From the NCBI RefSeq assembly GCF_001306135.1, contig NZ_LGKP01000035.1, positions 62,001-126,000 on the forward strand: a stretch of DNA of 64,000 bases. The letters are read 5' to 3'. The stretch comes from Herpetosiphon geysericola. Its GTDB lineage: Bacteria > Chloroflexota > Chloroflexia > Chloroflexales > Herpetosiphonaceae. The position numbers were made by a program, and so were the translations under genes. The notes under the pieces are model-generated. The model saw nothing but the letters and a program-made list of their open reading frames with translations. It did no database searches and was not told the origin of the DNA. This document shows, piece after piece, positions 59,533 to 64,000 of the stretch; position 1 is the first letter of the stretch, and every line of letters starts with the position of its first letter.

Positions 59533-62355
59533 TTATTGAATTTCGTAGATGTAGACTGTGCGATTTTTTGGCCCCGCAAAACTGGCCCGCAACTTAAAGC
59601 CCGCTAGTTCCTCGCCTCGCAGCAAACGACCTAAGCCAATTTGGGCTTGATCTTTGTTGTTTTGCACAGCATTGACCACGATAAACGAGGCTTTGTAATA
59701 CGTTGCAACCTGCTTGATCACGTTCAAATCGGCCACATTTGGGTTCATCACCGCAGCGCGTTCGGCATGGAAATTGAGCTGCCACGGCACACGGGTCATT
59801 ACCACAGCCTCTGCTGGCGTGTTTTGGCGCAACCATTCAAAGGCCTGCAAATCGGGCTGCCACTCGGCATATTCGCTGCCAACCACGGTCGCGCTTTTAT
59901 TGGCGGCCTCGACCCAGCCAGGCGTAAGCGCCAAAACCAGCAAATAGCCAGCAACCACCAAGGCCAAAGGTCGCCCGCGCTGGTTCCAGCAACGAGCAAT
60001 GGCATCGTGAATCGCCACCAGTGCGCCTGCTGCCAGCAAAGCCAAAAACGGCACTAATGGCACAAAATAGCGTTCTTCGTCGGCGTGCCAATAGAATGCT
60101 AAAAACATGATATAGGGCGCGAAACTGGCTGCAACCAAGGCCATCAGGCTCGCTTGTTGGCGGCGGGCTGCCAGCAAACCAATTAAGCTCAGCCATGCTC
60201 CCAACATCAACCAAACATAGGGCTTGCCATTCACGCCCTGATCGTTGTTTCCCATCAAATTGCCGCGTCCGCTTAATACTCCCAAGGCGGGACTGGCTGG
60301 CAATAGGTAGTTGCGGGTGGCTTCAAATTGATTGCCAATTTTATCAAAGGTCTTTTGATAGCCCCAACGCAGAATCCAGCTTGGTTCAGGCAGGCCATTG
60401 CTGCCCGGCAAGCCTTGCTCGTTGGTGTAGATATTGTAGATCGAATCGAAATTTGTGTAGCCGATGATCCAAGCATCGTAGCTTTCGGTCGAAAAGGCGG
60501 GCTTGCCAAACTCGTGGAGGTTGCGCGCAATGTAGGGTGCAAAGACCAAAACCGCTGGCAATACCCACCACAAAGCCGCTGTGCGATAGGCTTTCCAGCG
60601 ATCGTCGACCTGCCACAAACGCCAAATCAGCCATAAGCCCATGCCGATTGCCACAATCACTGCACTGGTTTTTTGCCAACACATCAGCCCAATGATTAAG
60701 CCCGAGCCAAGCAAGCGCTCTTTGCTGTGGGTCATAATACTGCGCCAAAGCAACCAAATTGCCGCTACGTAAAACAGCACAAACGCCAAATCCGAAGTGC
60801 TATAAATCATCAAACGAAACATATGCCGATTGATCAAGACCAATAGCACCGCGATCAAGCCAACCCGTGCATCCCATAATTGGCGGGCAATGCGGTAGAT
60901 CAACATCGAAAGTAAGCTAAAAAAGATCAGATTAGGGATTTTGGCAGCCCATGGTTCTGGCCCAAACAAGGCAAAAAATGGCGCAATCCAGACTGGCTGC
61001 AACATAGGCCAGGTTTCTTGCACCCGCGTCACGCTACCATTGGGATAAAGCTTAAAAAACTGGGTGACATAATCAACAACCCAGCCGCGTCCAGCCACTA
61101 AATTGCGCGCAACCACGCCATTATCCGAATAATCGGCGTTGCCAAGGTAGTTGATTTGGCGAATTACGCTCCAACTATAGAGCAGCCAAACCCCAACCAG
61201 CACGCCAAGCACCGCCCAGCCCAAGCCTTGGCGCGTGCGCAAGCGTCGATTGAGGCGATCGAGCATGCGATTGAAATCGCCCCAGTAGAAAGCGGCGATA
61301 AACAGACTTGCCACCGCCAACGACACCACGATAATCGCGCCAGGATCGTACATGCGAGCTTTGGGCAGCCAGGTATTTGCTGCCTGTTTCAATGGCGGCC
61401 AACTGAGCGCCAGCAAGCCAATAATCGCCGCGAAGCCCAGCCCATAATCGAAATGTTGGCTCAGCCGCTCGCGGAAGTGCAACCAGCCATCAATCAGCAG
61501 TTGGCGTGCATTCCAGAGCGCTTGCAAGCCCACGCTGAGCAACACAAGTTCAAACGATGGTTGCAGCCAGTGGCGGGCAAAATAGACTAGATTGAGCCAA
61601 AAAGCCACCAAAACCAAGCTGAGCAAAAATAGTGGCCAGCGCGCCCGAACGCTCTGCCAGCCAGCCAGCACAATCAAGCCCAAAGCCACAGCCATGCGCC
61701 AAATCAGGCTCCAAGCAGGCAAATTCAGGCCAACGGTGTTGGTGGTGGCACTTACGCCATACAAGCGCAAGCCATGCGGGCGGCGGTCGCTGGGGTAGAG
61801 AGTTGTGCCCGTAAAGGTGGCAGTGTTTTCCAAGGCTGGGAGTTGTTGCAGGCTATCGCTGAGCCGCAATTCAAGCTCTAAGTTGCTTTGGCTCAGCGCT
61901 GGAGTGCTTAATTGATAAATTGTACGTTGGCTGCTGGCCTCAAACACGCCGATAACTTGTTGATTGACCAGCACATGCACGAAGGGTTGGCGCAGATCGC
62001 TGCGCAACACATCGTCGGGCCAGCCAACCAGATCAAGCGCCAAGCTATAGCTGCTGTTTGCGCCAAGCGCTGGAATTTGAATTTGCGTGCTGCCGCGTGT
62101 CCAGCGAAAACGATTGCCGTTGGCATCAAGTTCATCGGGGAAAACCGTGCCAAGATCGGTTGCGGCTTGGCCAAGCGCCTCGCTCGAAACCAAAAAAGGC
62201 TGATCGCCCAGACCATCGCTGGCAATCCGCACCTGAGTTGGCAACTGATAGAGTGCCGTTAAAAGCCCGAGTGCTATCAGCAACACACTTGCGATTGTAA
62301 TGATCCATTGACGCAGCGACCATGCAGTGCGGCGTTGCCACCAGTGTTGTATCAA
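59533..62355 (-). CDS. GT39/GT-C-type membrane glycosyltransferase with large N-terminal extracytoplasmic domain
   Basis: A 940-residue protein. After a first membrane helix (RQWIITIASVLLIALGLLTAL) comes a beta-rich extracytoplasmic domain of about 190 residues, then more than ten membrane segments. The core has the GT-C-type acidic motif in the first loop (YLGNADYSDNGVVARNLVAGRGW) and a cytoplasm-distal C-terminal region with EYAEWQPDLQAFEWLRQNTP. This layout resembles ArnT/PMT-like enzymes using polyprenyl-phosphate sugars. The extra N-terminal domain is unusual in length. Start is TTG 62355 with GAGG five bases ahead. Confidence 0.82.
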   Translation of the reverse strand: MIQHWWQRRTAWSLRQWIITIASVLLIALGLLTALYQLPTQVRIASDGLGDQPFLVSSEALGQAATDLGTVFPDELDANGNRFRWTRGSTQIQIPALGANSSYSLALDLVGWPDDVLRSDLRQPFVHVLVNQQVIGVFEASSQRTIYQLSTPALSQSNLELELRLSDSLQQLPALENTATFTGTTLYPSDRRPHGLRLYGVSATTNTVGLNLPAWSLIWRMAVALGLIVLAGWQSVRARWPLFLLSLVLVAFWLNLVYFARHWLQPSFELVLLSVGLQALWNARQLLIDGWLHFRERLSQHFDYGLGFAAIIGLLALSWPPLKQAANTWLPKARMYDPGAIIVVSLAVASLFIAAFYWGDFNRMLDRLNRRLRTRQGLGWAVLGVLVGVWLLYSWSVIRQINYLGNADYSDNGVVARNLVAGRGWVVDYVTQFFKLYPNGSVTRVQETWPMLQPVWIAPFFALFGPEPWAAKIPNLIFFSLLSMLIYRIARQLWDARVGLIAVLLVLINRHMFRLMIYSTSDLAFVLFYVAAIWLLWRSIMTHSKERLLGSGLIIGLMCWQKTSAVIVAIGMGLWLIWRLWQVDDRWKAYRTAALWWVLPAVLVFAPYIARNLHEFGKPAFSTESYDAWIIGYTNFDSIYNIYTNEQGLPGSNGLPEPSWILRWGYQKTFDKIGNQFEATRNYLLPASPALGVLSGRGNLMGNNDQGVNGKPYVWLMLGAWLSLIGLLAARRQQASLMALVAASFAPYIMFLAFYWHADEERYFVPLVPFLALLAAGALVAIHDAIARCWNQRGRPLALVVAGYLLVLALTPGWVEAANKSATVVGSEYAEWQPDLQAFEWLRQNTPAEAVVMTRVPWQLNFHAERAAVMNPNVADLNVIKQVATYYKASFIVVNAVQNNKDQAQIGLGRLLRGEELAGFKLRASFAGPKNRTVYIYEIQ

Positions 62356-62486
62356 GCCAGCCTCAATATCGTTTCATCGATCACAACGTGGCATTATACC
62401 AGAGCATTGCGACGCTGCTTTTCAGCCATTTTTCATTGTATTTGGGCTTGGCTTTATGCCATGATGGCGGGTATTTGGAGGCAATG

Positions 62487-63092
62487 ATGATCAAAGCAAT
62501 TGTTTTTGATATTGGCGGCGTGTTGGAAATTACGCCCCCAACTGGCTGGATTGGGCATTGGGAGCAACAATTGGGCTTGGCTGCTGGCAGCATCAACCAG
62601 CAACTGCACGATCTTTGGCTCGGCGGTAGCATCGGCACGGTTAGCGAGCAAGCAGTCGAAGCTGGCATCGCCGAACGCTTAGGCTTGGATGAACATCAAT
62701 TAGCAGCCTTTTTGGCCGATTTGTGGGCTGAATATTTAGGCACGCTTAATCACGAATTACTTGCATTTTTTGCCAGCCTACGCCCACGCTATACCACTGC
62801 GATTTTGAGCAATAGTTTTGTGGGCGCACGCCAGCGCGAGCAAGCCGCCTACGGCTTTGAAGATTGCTGCGATTTGATTATCTATTCGCACGAAGAAGGC
62901 CTGAAAAAGCCCGACCCAGCCTTTTATCGTTTGGCCTGCGAGCGGCTTAACATCCAACCCCACGAGATGATTTTCCTCGATGATATTGAGGTGGTGGTTG
63001 AGGCCGCCCGCGCTGTTGGGATTAACGCCATTCTGTATCGCTCAAATCAACAGGCGATTGCTGAGATTCAGGCCTTGTTAGCAGCTGCTTGA
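62487..63092 (+). CDS. HAD-superfamily hydrolase
   Basis: A 201-residue phosphatase of the YihX/epoxide-hydrolase-N-like HAD group. Motif I is FDIGGVLE, motif II TAILSNS, motif III the Lys in LKKPDPAFYRLA, and motif IV IFLDDIEVVVEAARAVG. The usual second Asp of motif I is replaced by Gly, as in that subgroup. Substrate unknown, probably a small phosphate ester. ATG 62487 is preferred over 62484 for its five-base spacing from GGAGG. It overlaps the convergent SpoU gene by 25 bases. Confidence 0.86.
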   Translation: MIKAIVFDIGGVLEITPPTGWIGHWEQQLGLAAGSINQQLHDLWLGGSIGTVSEQAVEAGIAERLGLDEHQLAAFLADLWAEYLGTLNHELLAFFASLRPRYTTAILSNSFVGARQREQAAYGFEDCCDLIIYSHEEGLKKPDPAFYRLACERLNIQPHEMIFLDDIEVVVEAARAVGINAILYRSNQQAIAEIQALLAAA

Positions 63093-63877
63093 TCGGCTTG
63101 GGCCAAAATTTCATACAACAGCACGCCCGTGGCCACCGCCAAATTCAGCGAATCTGCTTGGCCGCGCATTGGCAGGCTGACCAAGGCTTGGCATTGGGCT
63201 TGTTGTTCTGCATCCAAACCTTCGCGCTCGCTGCCCATCAGCAAAATTAATGGTTGGAGGTAGCGATAGCTGCGATAATGGCTGCTAGCTGAATCTGCCG
63301 CGCCAACCAGATTAAAGCCGCTTTGGCCAAGCCATTGGCGAAATTCAGCCCATGTTGCTTTGACCAAGCGCTGGCTGAATAAGGTTCCCATGCTAGCGCG
63401 TGCGGTTGCTGGATCGTAGGGATCGGTGCAATCGCCAAGCAAGATCACGCCAGTGGCGCCGACCGCATCGCCAGTGCGCAAAATCGTGCCCAGATTGCCA
63501 GGGTCGCTGATCGCGTTGAGCGCGATCCAGCATAGGCCTTGCTCGGGTCGAACTTCAGCCAAACTAGACCATTGTTGTTGAACAACTGCCGCCAAGCCTT
63601 GCGGGCCGTCTTTGCTCGAAAGGCTGGCAAACACCTCGCCGCTCACTTCGAGAATTGTGATCCCTTGTTGGCGTTGCTGCACAACTAATTCTTGGGCAAA
63701 TTGGCTGCGCAATAACTCTGGGGCGACGATTAATTGCTCGATTGCAGCGTTGGCTTGGGTTGCCTCGGTGACATTACGAATGCCTTCGATAAAAAAGAGG
63801 CCTGTGGCTTCGCGCTCGCGGCGTTGACGCAAGGCCCGAATCTGTTTAATCATTGGGTTATTTCTGCTGGTTAACAT
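63068..63877 (-). CDS. TrmH/SpoU family RNA methyltransferase
   Basis: A 269-residue SPOUT enzyme. The N-terminal substrate-binding part has SRNNPMIKQIRALRQRREREATGLFFIEG; the knotted SAM domain carries the three motifs NAISDPGNLGTILRTGDAVG, LLMGSEREGL and LPMRGQADSLNLAVATGVLLYE. This matches 2'-O-ribose methyltransferases of 23S rRNA or tRNA (RlmB/TrmH type); the exact nucleotide cannot be told. Convergent with the HAD gene. Confidence 0.93.
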   Translation of the reverse strand: MLTSRNNPMIKQIRALRQRREREATGLFFIEGIRNVTEATQANAAIEQLIVAPELLRSQFAQELVVQQRQQGITILEVSGEVFASLSSKDGPQGLAAVVQQQWSSLAEVRPEQGLCWIALNAISDPGNLGTILRTGDAVGATGVILLGDCTDPYDPATARASMGTLFSQRLVKATWAEFRQWLGQSGFNLVGAADSASSHYRSYRYLQPLILLMGSEREGLDAEQQAQCQALVSLPMRGQADSLNLAVATGVLLYEILAQADQAAANKA

Positions 63878-63937
63878 GGTTTAAAACTTTCTGGTTGCAA
63901 TTGGTGCTGGAGCTATTGTAACAACCAATCAGCAAAA

Positions 63938-64000
63938 TTGATCCACAAAGAGCACGAAGAGCACGAAGGGCCGAAACCGCGAAGCACGCGAAGAGCACGA
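63938..64000. repeat. CACGAAG-type intergenic repeat at the right edge
   Basis: GATCCACAAAGAGCACGAAG then GAGCACGAAGGGCCGAAACCGCGAAG and more, running off the window. It is the cleanest member of the repeat family and nearly matches words at 22025-22100. Confidence 0.7.

Noticed and set aside
1..64000. tRNA, rRNA or known riboswitches
   Set aside because: None was recognised by eye in the intergenic gaps; a covariance-model search was not possible here.
1..64000. Over-represented TTGGCCAA-like words as a genome-wide signature
   Set aside because: The word is frequent but can follow from common GGC-CAA and TTG-GCC codon pairs; without counting against a codon-aware background I cannot claim it.

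Overview
The window looks like chromosomal DNA of a filamentous, gliding Chloroflexota bacterium, most likely Herpetosiphon or a close relative. This is inferred from the roughly 50% GC content, a CruA/CruP-like lycopene cyclase, secreted proteins with Thr-Pro 'TPTNTPT' stalks, many lipoproteins, and housekeeping genes scattered among unrelated accessory genes. No rRNA, tRNA, CRISPR array, transposase or integrase was recognised.

Layout. 1-3223 (minus): a recombination/replication block, dnaX, ybaB, recR and a roadblock-domain gene cut by the left edge. 3705-7324 (plus): a YihY membrane protein, a coiled-coil protein with an HPD motif, rsmI and a PIG-L deacetylase. 7296-10657 (minus): a possible operon of a WXG100-headed putative cysteine hydrolase, trhO, an atypical SDR and an HD-like protein. 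10832-18908: a chromate-transporter-family protein, a large hybrid histidine kinase, the lycopene cyclase relative and a three-gene envelope set of unknown role. 19270-23148 (plus): an oxidoreductase, an aminotransferase, a hypothetical gene and two tandem GlsB-like stress membrane proteins behind three -24/-12-like promoter motifs. 23214-28767: a polysaccharide deacetylase and a glycan operon (GT2, SDR, GT4, a Yip1-like membrane protein, a metal-receptor-like protein). 28764-37940: an HxlR regulator divergent from an oxidoreductase, a secreted adhesin-like protein, a GH27 alpha-galactosidase, a TetR operon, two lipoproteins and a DUF4388 protein.

38099-52832 (minus) is the most unusual region. 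It is a compact seven-gene set: a Tat-exported periplasmic-binding-protein homologue, a GNAT acetyltransferase, three paralogous phage-tail-collar (MdpB-like) proteins, a second binding-protein homologue without signal peptide, and a 3,415-residue secreted protein. That giant carries a predicted seven-bladed propeller, eight tandem units of about 290 residues, DUF11-like domains, a Calx-beta domain and a CARDB-like end. No phage genes accompany the collar proteins. I propose the set as a dedicated surface-structure or adhesion system.

53127-56092 (minus) is the conserved rpsB-tsf-pyrH-frr translation/nucleotide operon with a clear promoter and internal terminator. 56483-62355 (minus) is a second glycan block: nucleotide-sugar dehydrogenase, GT4 and a GT39-like membrane glycosyltransferase. 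The window ends with a HAD phosphatase overlapping a convergent SpoU rRNA methyltransferase. Two families of intergenic repeats recur across the window: a hairpin-rich element of about 63 bp in four copies, and degenerate tracts built on CACGAAG words.
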